A DNA stretch of 64,000 nucleotides from Halomonadaceae bacterium T82-2. Lineage in GTDB: Bacteria > Pseudomonadota > Gammaproteobacteria > Pseudomonadales > Halomonadaceae. Position numbers and translations under genes: made by a program. The stretch covers positions 90,880 to 154,879 of the forward strand of contig LSBP01000005.1 of assembly GCA_001577635.1 (NCBI GenBank), in the 5' to 3' direction. The notes beneath the pieces were generated by a model. It saw only the letters and a program-made list of their open reading frames with translations, had not been told where the DNA came from and made no database searches. This document shows positions 1 to 7,924 of this stretch, one piece after another. Position 1 is the first letter of the stretch. Every line of letters starts with the position of its first letter.

Positions 1-2
1 AG

Positions 3-503
3 CATCTGGTGGCGCTCGGCGACGGGCTGATGCGCGGCGAGTTCATGCTCCAGGGCTGGAAGAACATGCACCCGGACAGGCAGTACATCGACAAGTACCT
101 GGAGCTCTACGAGCACATCGAGGACCCCGTCTACCTGGCCAAGCAGGAGGCCTTCTCGCGCTGGTATGAAAATCCGCTCGATCTGCCCGGGCGCTGGTAC
201 CTGCAGGCGATCACCGAGCTGTTCAAGGAAAACCGCCTGGCCCGCGGCCGCTTCGTCGGGCTGGGCCGACGCCTGGCGCTCGCCGACGTCACCTGCCCCG
301 CCTACCTGCTGGCCGGCGAGGAAGACGACATCACCACCCGCGAGCAGGTGTTCGCCGCCGAGACCCTGCTCGGCAGCGCCCCCGGCGCGGTGACCCGGGC
401 ACTCGCCCCGGGCGGCCACATCGGCCTGTTCATGGGTCACCGCACGCTCAGCGAGTACTGGCCGCCGATCGCCCGCTGGATCGCCGCCGGCGGCACCTCA
501 TGA
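3..503 (+). CDS. PhaC/PhaZ-like alpha/beta hydrolase, C-terminal part (5' end outside window)
   Basis: The reading frame is open from the window edge, so only the last ~166 residues are seen. The visible part has the layout of the C-terminal half of PHA synthase / PHB depolymerase-type alpha/beta hydrolases: a strand with AGEEDDITT, where the acidic residue of the triad normally sits, and a terminal GGHIGLFMG with the probable catalytic His (codon 417-419). The nucleophile elbow would lie upstream and cannot be checked, so synthase versus depolymerase versus generic hydrolase is undecided. The stop overlaps the start of the next gene (ATGA), which implies translational coupling with the patatin gene. 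3-Hydroxybutyrate dehydrogenase nearby supports a PHA/3HB-related role by inference. Confidence 0.75.
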   Translation, partial: HLVALGDGLMRGEFMLQGWKNMHPDRQYIDKYLELYEHIEDPVYLAKQEAFSRWYENPLDLPGRWYLQAITELFKENRLARGRFVGLGRRLALADVTCPAYLLAGEEDDITTREQVFAAETLLGSAPGAVTRALAPGGHIGLFMGHRTLSEYWPPIARWIAAGGTS

Positions 504-1534
504 GCCGTCGCCTGACGGCGCTCGCCCTGCAGGGCGGCGGCGCGCTGGGTGCCTATGAGTTCGGCGTCCTCAAGGCGCTCCACGAACGTCAGGACTTCCG
601 GCTGGACGCCGTCTCGGGCGTGTCGATCGGCGCCATTACCGCAGCGGTGCTGGTGGGCGCCCGTGGCGAGCCGATCACCACGCTGCAGGCAATGTGGGAC
701 CAGCTGTCGTTGACCCCGGCGCCGCTGGTGCCCGACACGCTCCAGGCCAACCAGGGCCTGTTCGGCAACCCGGCCATGTATCGGCTCGATCCTGCCTGGC
801 TGACCGCGCCCTGGCTCGCCACCCACGTCTATGACACCACACCACTACGCGAGTCGTTGGCACGCTGGATCGACCTGGAGCGCCTGAACGCCAGTCGTAT
901 CCGGGTGACCGTCACCGCGGTGGACGTGGAAAGCGGCGAGCTCGTCGAGTTCGACAACCGCCACGGCCTGATGCTGGAACATATCCTGGCCAGCGCCAGC
1001 CTGCCGCCCGGCTTCCCGGCGACACGGCTCCACGGCCATGGCTACTGGGACGGTGGCCTGGTTTCCAATACCCCGCTGCGCTCGGCGATCGATGCCCTCG
1101 AATCACTGGCGCCCGGCGATGCCGAGGTACAGCGCGAGCTGATCGTCATCGATGCCTTCCGCCAACGAGCCCCGGCGCCCGAACAGTTCCTCGACGTCGT
1201 GGAGCGCGCGTTCGAGATCAACTTCGCCAGCAAGCTCAAGCTGGACCTGAAGCTGCTGCGCCGGATCAACGACCTGATCGAGCTCGTCGAGGAGATGGAA
1301 GCCGCCCTGCCCGCGGACAGCCCGCTACGCCGGCGCTCCGCCTATCGCCGCCTGCTCGCCTACCGTCATATCGACCGGCTGTGGGTGATCGGCAATCATG
1401 ATGCCAATGACGGCGGCGGGCCGGCCGACTTCTCTCCCGGAGCGATCCAGCGGCGCATCGCCAATGGCTATCGCGACGGCCGCCAGGCCCGAAGGCCCAC
1501 GGCGTCGTCCCGCCGGCCCCGCCGAGCTGAATAG
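500..1534 (+). CDS. Patatin-like phospholipase
   Basis: A 344-residue patatin-family lipid acyl hydrolase. The oxyanion-hole motif GGGALG is at residues 12-17, the nucleophile elbow GVSIG has Ser42, and the DGG box (YWDGGLVSNTP) supplies the dyad Asp near residue 184. No signal peptide is seen, so it is probably cytoplasmic or membrane-peripheral. It starts inside the stop codon of the upstream alpha/beta hydrolase (ATGA), so the two form an operon. The C-terminus is Arg/Pro-rich and poorly conserved in appearance. The substrate is unknown; phospholipid or PHA-granule lipid is conceivable from context. The second patatin gene at 4613-5767 has the same N-terminal motif spacing but a different C-terminal domain. 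Confidence 0.85.
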   Translation: MSRRLTALALQGGGALGAYEFGVLKALHERQDFRLDAVSGVSIGAITAAVLVGARGEPITTLQAMWDQLSLTPAPLVPDTLQANQGLFGNPAMYRLDPAWLTAPWLATHVYDTTPLRESLARWIDLERLNASRIRVTVTAVDVESGELVEFDNRHGLMLEHILASASLPPGFPATRLHGHGYWDGGLVSNTPLRSAIDALESLAPGDAEVQRELIVIDAFRQRAPAPEQFLDVVERAFEINFASKLKLDLKLLRRINDLIELVEEMEAALPADSPLRRRSAYRRLLAYRHIDRLWVIGNHDANDGGGPADFSPGAIQRRIANGYRDGRQARRPTASSRRPRRAE

Positions 1535-1643
1535 CCGCGACGGTCAGTCGGTTCTCGCTGCTCGTCCACAGCCGGCGTTCATGCACAGGAGCTGTGGAAA
1601 ACTCTGTGAAAACCCCGCGGACGCCTTGCGCCACCCCATGGCG

Positions 1644-1672
1644 TTCGCTGCCCTGCCACGATCGGGTAAAAT
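1644..1672 (+). promoter_or_regulatory. Candidate sigma70 promoter of mnmC
   Basis: TTCGCT (1644-1649), 17 bp, then TAAAAT (1667-1672), about 35 bp before the TTG start of mnmC. The -10 is good and the -35 poor. Confidence 0.4.
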
Positions 1673-1707
1673 TTGATCAATATCCTGACGCCGCCGGAGC
1701 TTCATCA

Positions 1708-3735
1708 TTGTCTACCCCGTCCAATTCGGCCCTGCCGCCCCTGACCGGTCTCGACACGCCCGCCCTCGACTGGCGCCGCGACGAGACCGACCGGCTCTCG
1801 CCACACTCGACCGCCTTCGACGACGTCTACTTCTCGCGCCACGACGGCCGCGCCGAGACCGAGCATGTGTTCATCCGTGCCAATCGCCTGCCCGAACGAT
1901 TCGCCGCCTGGCACGAGACGCGCCCCTTCGTGATCGGCGAGACCGGCTTCGGCACCGGGCTCAACGTGCTCTGTGCCTGGGCCTGCTTCACCGAGCATGC
2001 CCCGCCCGACGCACGACTGCATATCGTCTCCACCGAGCGCTTTCCGCTGGCCCGCGACGACCTGGCCCGGGCACTGGCCGCCTGGCCCGGCCTCGCACCG
2101 CTGGCCGCCCGGCTGATCGCCCAGTGGCCCGAGCCGGTGCCCGGCGTGCACCGGCTGTGGCTGGACGCGCGCGTCGTGCTCGACCTGCACTTCGGCGACA
2201 GCACCGCGGCGCTTGCCCAGCTCGACGGGCGGGTGGACGCCTGGTTTCTGGATGGCTTCGCGCCCAGCAAGAACCCCGAAATGTGGCACCCGGCGCTGTT
2301 TACCGCCATGGCCGCGGCCAGCCGCCCGGGGGCGAGCGTGGCCACCTTCACCTGCGCGGGGGTGGTCAAGCGCGGCCTCGAGGCCGCGGGCTTCGTCTGG
2401 CGCAAGGTGCCCGGGTTCGGCCGCAAGCGCGAGATGCTCGTCGCCGAACTGGCCGACCCGCCGAGGGATTGCGCCCGCCGGGCCACGCCCTGGTTCCAGC
2501 CCCCCGCCCCCCGGAAGGCCGAGCACGTGGCGGTGATCGGCGCCGGGCTGGCGGGTGCCGGTGTCGCTCATGCCCTGGCCCGGCGCGGCGTGGCGGTGAC
2601 ATTGATCGACCGCGAGGGGCCGGCCGCCGGCGCCTCCGGCAATCGCCAGGGCGCGCTCTACGTCAAGCTCGCCGCCGAGACCAATCGGCAGAGCCGCTTC
2701 TATCTCGCCGGGCTGCTGCACACCCGGCGCTGGCTCGCCGCCCTCGATCCCGACCGCACCCTGTGGCAGGACTGCGGCGTGCTGCAGCGCGCCACCGGCG
2801 AGCGCGAGACACGGCGTCAGCGGCGCTTTCTCGACAATCATCCGCTGCCCGGGGCGGTGGTCACGGGGCTCGATGCCGAAGCCGCCAGCCGGGCCATCGG
2901 CTGGCCGCTGGAGACGGGCGGGCTGGACTATCCACAGGCGGGCTGGGTGGACCCGGCGGCGCTGTGCCGGCGGCTGGCCGACACGCCGGGCATCGCCTTC
3001 CGTCACGGCGAGGTGGCGACGCTGAACGCCGCGGATGACGGCTGGTCGCTGGGGTTCGCCGACGGCACCACTCTCGCGGCCGATCAGGTGGTGATCGCCA
3101 CCGCCGCCGAGGGCACACGCCTGGCCCAGACCGCCGACCTGCCGTTGCAGGCGATTCGCGGCCAGGTCACCCACCTGACGCTGCCCGCGTCGGCACCGCG
3201 ACCGCGCCAGGTGGTGTGTGCCGGCGGCTACCTGCCGCCGCCCGTGGGCGACGCCCTGACCTTCGGTGCCACCTTTCACCCCAACGTGGCCGACACGGCC
3301 GTGCGCGAGGCCGACCACGCCGCCAACCTGGCCGAACTGGAGCGCACCCTGCCGGGCTATGTCGCGGCGCTGCGCGAGGCCGGGATCGATCTCGACCCGG
3401 CGCGGCTGGAAGGCCGCGCGGCGGTGCGCGCCGCCAGCCCCGACAAGACGCCCTATGCCGGGCCGGTGCCCGATGCCGCGGCCTGGCGCCGCGACTATGC
3501 CGCATTGAGCAAGGATGCCCGGCGCCGGGTGCCGGAGACGCCCGGGCGGCATCATCCGGGGCTGTGGATCAGCGCCGCCCACGGCTCGCGGGGGCTGGCC
3601 AGCACGCCGCTGTGCGCCGAGCTGATCGCCTCGCGGATCTGCGACGAGCCGCTGCCGCTGCCCCGGGTACTGGCCGATCACCTGCATCCCGGGCGGCGGC
3701 TGATCGCCGAGCTGATTCGTGGCGCGGCCCGCTGA
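1708..3735 (+). CDS. mnmC: Bifunctional tRNA 5-(aminomethyl)-2-thiouridine biosynthesis protein MnmC
   Basis: A 675-residue enzyme finishing the mnm5s2U34 wobble modification. The N-terminal methyltransferase (MnmC2) has the SAM loop GETGFGTGLN and the typical DGFAPSKNPEMW. The C-terminal FAD-dependent oxidase (MnmC1) has the dinucleotide motif VIGAGLAGAG followed by GASGNRQGALYVKL. The oxidase removes the carboxymethyl group of cmnm5U and the methyltransferase then methylates nm5U. The start chosen is TTG at 1708, because GGAG lies 8 bases upstream and known MnmC proteins begin shortly before this point. An in-frame ATG at 1594 would add an unrelated 38-residue leader lying upstream of the candidate promoter. 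Transcribed alone, convergent with bdhA. Confidence 0.95.
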   Translation: MSTPSNSALPPLTGLDTPALDWRRDETDRLSPHSTAFDDVYFSRHDGRAETEHVFIRANRLPERFAAWHETRPFVIGETGFGTGLNVLCAWACFTEHAPPDARLHIVSTERFPLARDDLARALAAWPGLAPLAARLIAQWPEPVPGVHRLWLDARVVLDLHFGDSTAALAQLDGRVDAWFLDGFAPSKNPEMWHPALFTAMAAASRPGASVATFTCAGVVKRGLEAAGFVWRKVPGFGRKREMLVAELADPPRDCARRATPWFQPPAPRKAEHVAVIGAGLAGAGVAHALARRGVAVTLIDREGPAAGASGNRQGALYVKLAAETNRQSRFYLAGLLHTRRWLAALDPDRTLWQDCGVLQRATGERETRRQRRFLDNHPLPGAVVTGLDAEAASRAIGWPLETGGLDYPQAGWVDPAALCRRLADTPGIAFRHGEVATLNAADDGWSLGFADGTTLAADQVVIATAAEGTRLAQTADLPLQAIRGQVTHLTLPASAPRPRQVVCAGGYLPPPVGDALTFGATFHPNVADTAVREADHAANLAELERTLPGYVAALREAGIDLDPARLEGRAAVRAASPDKTPYAGPVPDAAAWRRDYAALSKDARRRVPETPGRHHPGLWISAAHGSRGLASTPLCAELIASRICDEPLPLPRVLADHLHPGRRLIAELIRGAAR

Positions 3736-3762
3736 GACGGGCCGCCGGGGCAGGCGTGATGC

Positions 3763-4566
3763 CTACTGCATGAACCAGCCGTGGCTGACCACGATCGACT
3801 GGCCGGTCAGTGCGCTGGAGGGGAAGGTCGCCAGGTAGAGCGCCGTCTCGGCGACGTCCTCGACGGTGGTGAACTGCTTGTCGACGGTGTCCTTGAGGAA
3901 CACCTTCTCGACCACCTCGTCCTCGCTCATGCCGTGCTCGCGGGCCTGGTCGGGAATCTGCTTCTCCACCAGCGGGGTCTTCACGTAGCCCGGGCAGATG
4001 GTGTTGGCGCGGATGCCGTACTCGGCGCCCTCCTTGGCCATGGTCCGGCACAGGCCCAGCAGGCCATGCTTGGCGGTGACGTAGGGCGACTTCATCGCCG
4101 AGGCTTCATGGGAGTGCACCGAACCCATGTAGATCAGGCAGCCGCCGCCATCCTGGGTCATCATCTGGCGGAAGGCCGCACGGGTCGACAGGAAGCTGCC
4201 GTCGAGCTGGATATTGGTGACCTTCTTCCAGTTATCGTAGGACAGCTTGTGGATCGGCTCGACATGCTGCGAGCCGGCGTTGGCGATCATCACGTCGAGC
4301 CGCCCGTAGGCGTCGATGGCCTCCTTGAAGGCGGCCTCGACCTGCTGCTCGTCGGTGACATCGGCGCCCACTCCCAGCGCCGTGCCGCCCTGTTCGGTCA
4401 GCTCGCGGGCCGTGGCCCGGGCCGCCTCGCGGTCGAGATCGAGGATCACCACCCGGGCGCCCTGCTCGGCGAACAGCGTGGCGATCTGCTTGCCGATGCC
4501 GCTGGCGGCGCCGGTGATCAAGGCGACCTGATTCTGGAGTCGATTCTGCGCGGGATGCGATGACAT
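3763..4566 (-). CDS. bdhA: 3-hydroxybutyrate dehydrogenase (SDR family)
   Basis: A 267-residue classical short-chain dehydrogenase that interconverts D-3-hydroxybutyrate and acetoacetate with NAD. The Rossmann motif TGAASGIG is at residues 18-25, followed by NAG and the catalytic Ser/Tyr/Lys set (GSVHSHEASAMKSPYVTAKHG). The C-terminal GWFMQ is typical of HBDH, where the terminal Gln takes part in the active-site region. The start at 4566 follows a GAGGAG ribosome site; an upstream in-frame ATG at 4629 would overlap the patatin gene. It follows the patatin gene by 46 bp on the same strand and probably shares its promoter. The pair suggests release and oxidation of 3-hydroxybutyrate, by inference. 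Confidence 0.92.
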   Translation of the reverse strand: MSSHPAQNRLQNQVALITGAASGIGKQIATLFAEQGARVVILDLDREAARATARELTEQGGTALGVGADVTDEQQVEAAFKEAIDAYGRLDVMIANAGSQHVEPIHKLSYDNWKKVTNIQLDGSFLSTRAAFRQMMTQDGGGCLIYMGSVHSHEASAMKSPYVTAKHGLLGLCRTMAKEGAEYGIRANTICPGYVKTPLVEKQIPDQAREHGMSEDEVVEKVFLKDTVDKQFTTVEDVAETALYLATFPSSALTGQSIVVSHGWFMQ

Positions 4567-4612
4567 GCTGGCTTTTCTCCTCGGTTGATCCATCGGGACG
4601 CGGCCGGCCGCG

Positions 4613-5767
4613 TCACTCGAACGGCACATCGGTCAGGTCCTCGAGGTGGCCGTCCAGATTGCTGCGATAGCTGCAGACGTTGGCGCCGATCTCGTCGCTG
4701 ACCGGATCGCGCCGACAGGGGCAGATCGCCAGCGCGCCCTTCATGTCATGATACCCGGCGCGCCAGCGCTCCATGATAGTCGAATAGGAGAAGTCGATAT
4801 CCTTCTGCGCGGTCTCCGCCTCGCGGGCCGGCGCCAATAGCCGCACGATGTTGACCGGTGACTGGCGGGCGAGCTCCAGCAGCGCGGCGACGTCATCGTC
4901 ATCGCGGACGGCGTCGGGCAGATGCTTGCCCAGCTTGCGCAACGCCTCGCGCAGACGATTGATTTCCTTGAGAAAGTGCAGATTGTGTCCGGCCCGGGTG
5001 GCGTACTGGATGTCCTTCTCGCGATGCATGGCATCGCTGATGGTCTCGGGCACCGGGCCGCGCGGACTCCACAGGTCGATCACGTAGCAGTTGATCGGCA
5101 TGTCACTGCCCGGCCGTTCACTCTCGAGCACGTAGTCGATCGGCGTGTTGGAACACAGGCCGCCGTCCCAGTAGGCCTCGCCGTCGATCCAGACCGGCGG
5201 GAAGGCCGGCGGCAACGCGCCGCTGGCCATCACGTGGCGTGCCGAGAGCGGCTCGTCGTGGCTGTCGAAGTAGCGCATCGCGCCGCGGCTGATGTTGACC
5301 GCACCGACGCTCAGCCGCTTGCCGTCCTGAAGGTTGCGGGTACCGAGCCGCTCGAAGTCGACCAGCGCCTCCAGGGTCCGCTCGAGCGGGGTGACGTCGT
5401 AGAAGCTCGGCGGCGTGCCCCACCAGTTGTGGGTCAGCGGGATTTCCCAGGGCGGGCGCGGGTGAAAGAACCCCGGCACACCGGTGGTCAGCGCCAGGAA
5501 CTTGGCCAGTTCGGTTTCGTAGTGCTCGAGCGCCACGCTGCTGCTCGACGACGGCTGGGCGACTCGGGTCCAGAAGTCCTCCAGCCGGGCGAGCACGTCG
5601 CGACGGCGGTTGCCGGCGATCAGCGCGGCGTTGATGGCACCGATCGAGGTGCCCACCACCCAGTCGGGCTCGATGTCGGCTTCGCTGAGCGCCTGATAGA
5701 CACCCGCCTGATAGGCCCCCAGGGCGCCACCGCCCTGCAGTACCAGGATGTTCATGGGTCGTGACAT
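4613..5767 (-). CDS. Patatin-like phospholipase with C-terminal DUF3734
   Basis: A 384-residue patatin. GGGALG is at residues 12-17, GTSIG carries the nucleophile Ser41, and YWDGGLCSNTP carries the dyad Asp. The C-terminal ~130 residues match the DUF3734 extension found on patatins encoded beside 3-hydroxybutyrate dehydrogenase genes. The start at 5767 is preceded by AGGGGGTGA; an in-frame start further upstream (5905) would add an Arg-rich segment extending past the predicted promoter. First gene of a two-gene operon with bdhA. The neighbour suggests a PHA/3HB or lipid-turnover role, but the substrate is not deducible from sequence. Confidence 0.87.
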   Translation of the reverse strand: MSRPMNILVLQGGGALGAYQAGVYQALSEADIEPDWVVGTSIGAINAALIAGNRRRDVLARLEDFWTRVAQPSSSSSVALEHYETELAKFLALTTGVPGFFHPRPPWEIPLTHNWWGTPPSFYDVTPLERTLEALVDFERLGTRNLQDGKRLSVGAVNISRGAMRYFDSHDEPLSARHVMASGALPPAFPPVWIDGEAYWDGGLCSNTPIDYVLESERPGSDMPINCYVIDLWSPRGPVPETISDAMHREKDIQYATRAGHNLHFLKEINRLREALRKLGKHLPDAVRDDDDVAALLELARQSPVNIVRLLAPAREAETAQKDIDFSYSTIMERWRAGYHDMKGALAICPCRRDPVSDEIGANVCSYRSNLDGHLEDLTDVPFE

Positions 5768-5873
5768 TTCACCCCCTGCGGCCCTTCGCGAGAGACTCTC
5801 GGATCGAGAGACACCTTCGAATCGACCCCGCGACTCGCGATGCGTTCCGTCATGGCGACGGCCTCTCCCCTTC

Positions 5874-5902
5874 ACTCTAGGGAGTCGCGTATTGCGCCGC
5901 AA
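5874..5902 (-). promoter_or_regulatory. Candidate sigma70 promoter of patatin-bdhA operon
   Basis: On the minus strand: TTGCGG (5902-5897), 17 bp, TAGAGT (5879-5874), about 100 bp before the patatin start. Confidence 0.5.
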
Positions 5903-5973
5903 CATGCCGGCCCCGTCCTTCCCGCGTGATTGACGTCAAGACCGCGGGGACACGGCTGGGGTAGAGTCGCCCC

Positions 5974-6993
5974 ATGCACACGCCTACCGCTCGTCGTTCC
6001 TGTCCGCCTTTCCGCCCCCGGCCGCGCGCGAGCCGGGGCGTGTGGCGTCTCGTGCGGGTCGGCCTCGCGATGCTTCTTCTCGGCGGCTGTGGCGAGTCCG
6101 CACCGGGCCTGCCCGGCACCCTGGAGTGGGATCGCATCACCCTAGTGGCGGAGGTCTCGGAGCCCGTGCAGCGCTGGCGGGTCGCCGAGGGCGACCGGGT
6201 GACCGCCGGCCAGCCCCTGCTGACGCTGGACCCGCGACGCCTGGACGCCCGCCTGGCCCGGGCCGAGGGCGAACTCGACGGGGCCCGCGCCGCCCTGGCG
6301 GAAGCCCGGCAGGGGCCACGCCGCGAGACGATCGCCGCGGCCCGGGCGGATCTCGCCCGCGCCAGGGCTGCGCAGACGCTGGCCGAGGCTGACTACCGGC
6401 GCAGCCAGCGCCTGTTCCAGCGCCGGGCGCTGGCCACGGCCGAGCTGGATCAGGCCCTGGCCCTGCGTGACCAGCGCCGGGCCGAGGCCGACGCCCTCGC
6501 CGCCCGGCTCGAGGAACTGCTCCGCGGCGAGCGACCGGAACGCATCGCCGCCGCCGTCGCCGCGGTGGACGCCGCCCGGGCCCATGTCGACGACCTGCGG
6601 GTCGATCGCGACCGCCTGGTGGTCACCGCGCCCCGCGACGGCCGGGTCGACGACCTGCCCTTTCGCCCCGGCGACCAGCCGCCGGCGGGCGCCCCCCTGG
6701 TCAGCCTGCTGGTGGGCGAGGCCCCCTACGCGCGCTTCTACGTGCCCGCCGACCGGCGCGCGACGCTCGCCGTGGGCGACCCGGTCACGGTGCACGTCAC
6801 GGGCATCGCGCGCCCCTTCGCCGCCCGCGTGGAGCGCCTGGCCCGCGAGCCGGCCTTCACGCCCTACTATGCCCTGGCGGGCGACGACGCCAGCCGCCTG
6901 GTCTACCTTGCCCGGGCGCGCCTGACCGATACGGCGGCAGAGCGGCTGGTGGCGGGCCTGCCGGTCCGCGTGGAGCTCGACGGTGAGCGCTGA
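5974..6993 (+). CDS. HlyD-family periplasmic adaptor lipoprotein of an ABC efflux system
   Basis: Up to 339 residues. A lipobox LLGGC follows a short hydrophobic stretch, so the mature protein is probably lipid-anchored. Next come a half biotinyl-lipoyl domain (WRVAEGDRVTAGQPLLTLDP), a long Ala/Arg/Glu-rich coiled-coil hairpin (~residues 85-210), the second lipoyl half (VTAPRDGRVDDLPFRPGD) and a beta-barrel domain. This is the YbhG/HlyD membrane-fusion layout that joins an inner-membrane ABC pump to an outer-membrane TolC channel. The start is uncertain: the ATG at 5974 gives an Arg/Pro-rich leader, while a GTG at 6040 would give a cleaner lipoprotein signal. It overlaps the ATPase gene by 11 bp. 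Confidence 0.87.
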   Translation: MHTPTARRSCPPFRPRPRASRGVWRLVRVGLAMLLLGGCGESAPGLPGTLEWDRITLVAEVSEPVQRWRVAEGDRVTAGQPLLTLDPRRLDARLARAEGELDGARAALAEARQGPRRETIAAARADLARARAAQTLAEADYRRSQRLFQRRALATAELDQALALRDQRRAEADALAARLEELLRGERPERIAAAVAAVDAARAHVDDLRVDRDRLVVTAPRDGRVDDLPFRPGDQPPAGAPLVSLLVGEAPYARFYVPADRRATLAVGDPVTVHVTGIARPFAARVERLAREPAFTPYYALAGDDASRLVYLARARLTDTAAERLVAGLPVRVELDGER

Positions 6994-7924
6994 GACGGTG
7001 ATCCGCACCCGCGGCCTGAGCAAGCGCTTCGGCGCGACCCTGGCCGTCGACGATCTATCGCTGGAGGTGACGCGCGGCGAGGTCTACGGCTTCCTGGGGC
7101 CCAACGGTTCCGGCAAGTCGACCACGCTGCGCATGCTCTGCGGCCTGCTGACCCCCAGTGCCGGCGAGATCACGGTCCTCGGCCACGCCCTGCCCGGTGC
7201 GGCGGAACGGCTCAAGCGAGAGCTGGGCTACATGACCCAGCGCTTTGCGCTGTATCGCGACCTGACGGTGCTCGAGAACCTGCGCTTCCTGGCGGCGCTG
7301 CACGACCTGCCGACGGCGGGCCTCGGACGGCGTCTCGATGCCCTGATGGCACGCTACACGCTGGGCGAGCTGCGCCACCGCCTGGCCGGCACCCTGAGCG
7401 GCGGCCAGCAGCAGCGCCTGGCGCTGGCCGCCACGGTCATGCACGCCCCGGCGCTGCTGCTGCTCGACGAGCCCACCAGCGCCGTCGACCCGCAGTCGCG
7501 GCGCGACTTCTGGGAGGCGCTGTTCGAGCTGGCCGACGCCGGCACCACGCTGCTGGTCTCGACCCATTACATGGACGAGGCGGAACGCTGCACGCGGCTG
7601 GCGATTCTCGATCACGGCCGCCTGGTCGCCGACGGCAGCCCCCGGGCGCTGATGGAGGCCCTGCCGGAAAGCCCGCTGCGCGTGGTCACCGACCGGCCGC
7701 GCCAGGCCCAGCAACGGCTGCTGGCACTGCCCGAGGTGATCGCGGTGGCGCAGATCGGCACCGCCCTGCGCGTGCTGGTGGTGCCCGGCACCGCCCCCGA
7801 GACCCTGACCCGGGCGCTGAAGCAGGCCGGCCTGAGCGCGAGCGCCCGGGCCGACACGCCGAGCCTCGAGGACGTGTTCGTCGCCGCCACCCGCCGCGCA
7901 CCGGCCACTGGGGCGGCGCCGTGA
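6983..7924 (+). CDS. ABC transporter ATP-binding protein (drug/efflux type)
   Basis: A 313-residue ABC ATPase starting with GTG. Walker A GPNGSGKST is at residues 39-47, then a Q-loop (YMTQRFALYRDLTV), signature LSGGQQQRLALA, Walker B LLLLDEPTSAVD and an H-loop (STHYMDEAERC). The C-terminal ~90 residues form the regulatory extension seen in YbhF/DrrA/NatA-type exporters. It lies between the HlyD adaptor and the ABC-2 permease with overlapping reading frames on both sides, so the three proteins are almost certainly made together as one pump. Only one ATPase domain is encoded, so it should act as a homodimer. The exported substrate cannot be told from sequence. Confidence 0.92.
   Translation: MSAETVIRTRGLSKRFGATLAVDDLSLEVTRGEVYGFLGPNGSGKSTTLRMLCGLLTPSAGEITVLGHALPGAAERLKRELGYMTQRFALYRDLTVLENLRFLAALHDLPTAGLGRRLDALMARYTLGELRHRLAGTLSGGQQQRLALAATVMHAPALLLLDEPTSAVDPQSRRDFWEALFELADAGTTLLVSTHYMDEAERCTRLAILDHGRLVADGSPRALMEALPESPLRVVTDRPRQAQQRLLALPEVIAVAQIGTALRVLVVPGTAPETLTRALKQAGLSASARADTPSLEDVFVAATRRAPATGAAP

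Noticed and set aside
1590..1616. TGTGGAAAA and TGTGAAAAC resembling DnaA boxes
   Set aside because: Each departs from TTATCCACA, there are only two, and no origin genes or AT-rich unwinding element are present.
1705..3687. A 660-codon frame on the minus strand opposite mnmC
   Set aside because: Shadow of a high-GC gene; low-complexity Gly/Arg/Gln composition and no ribosome site.
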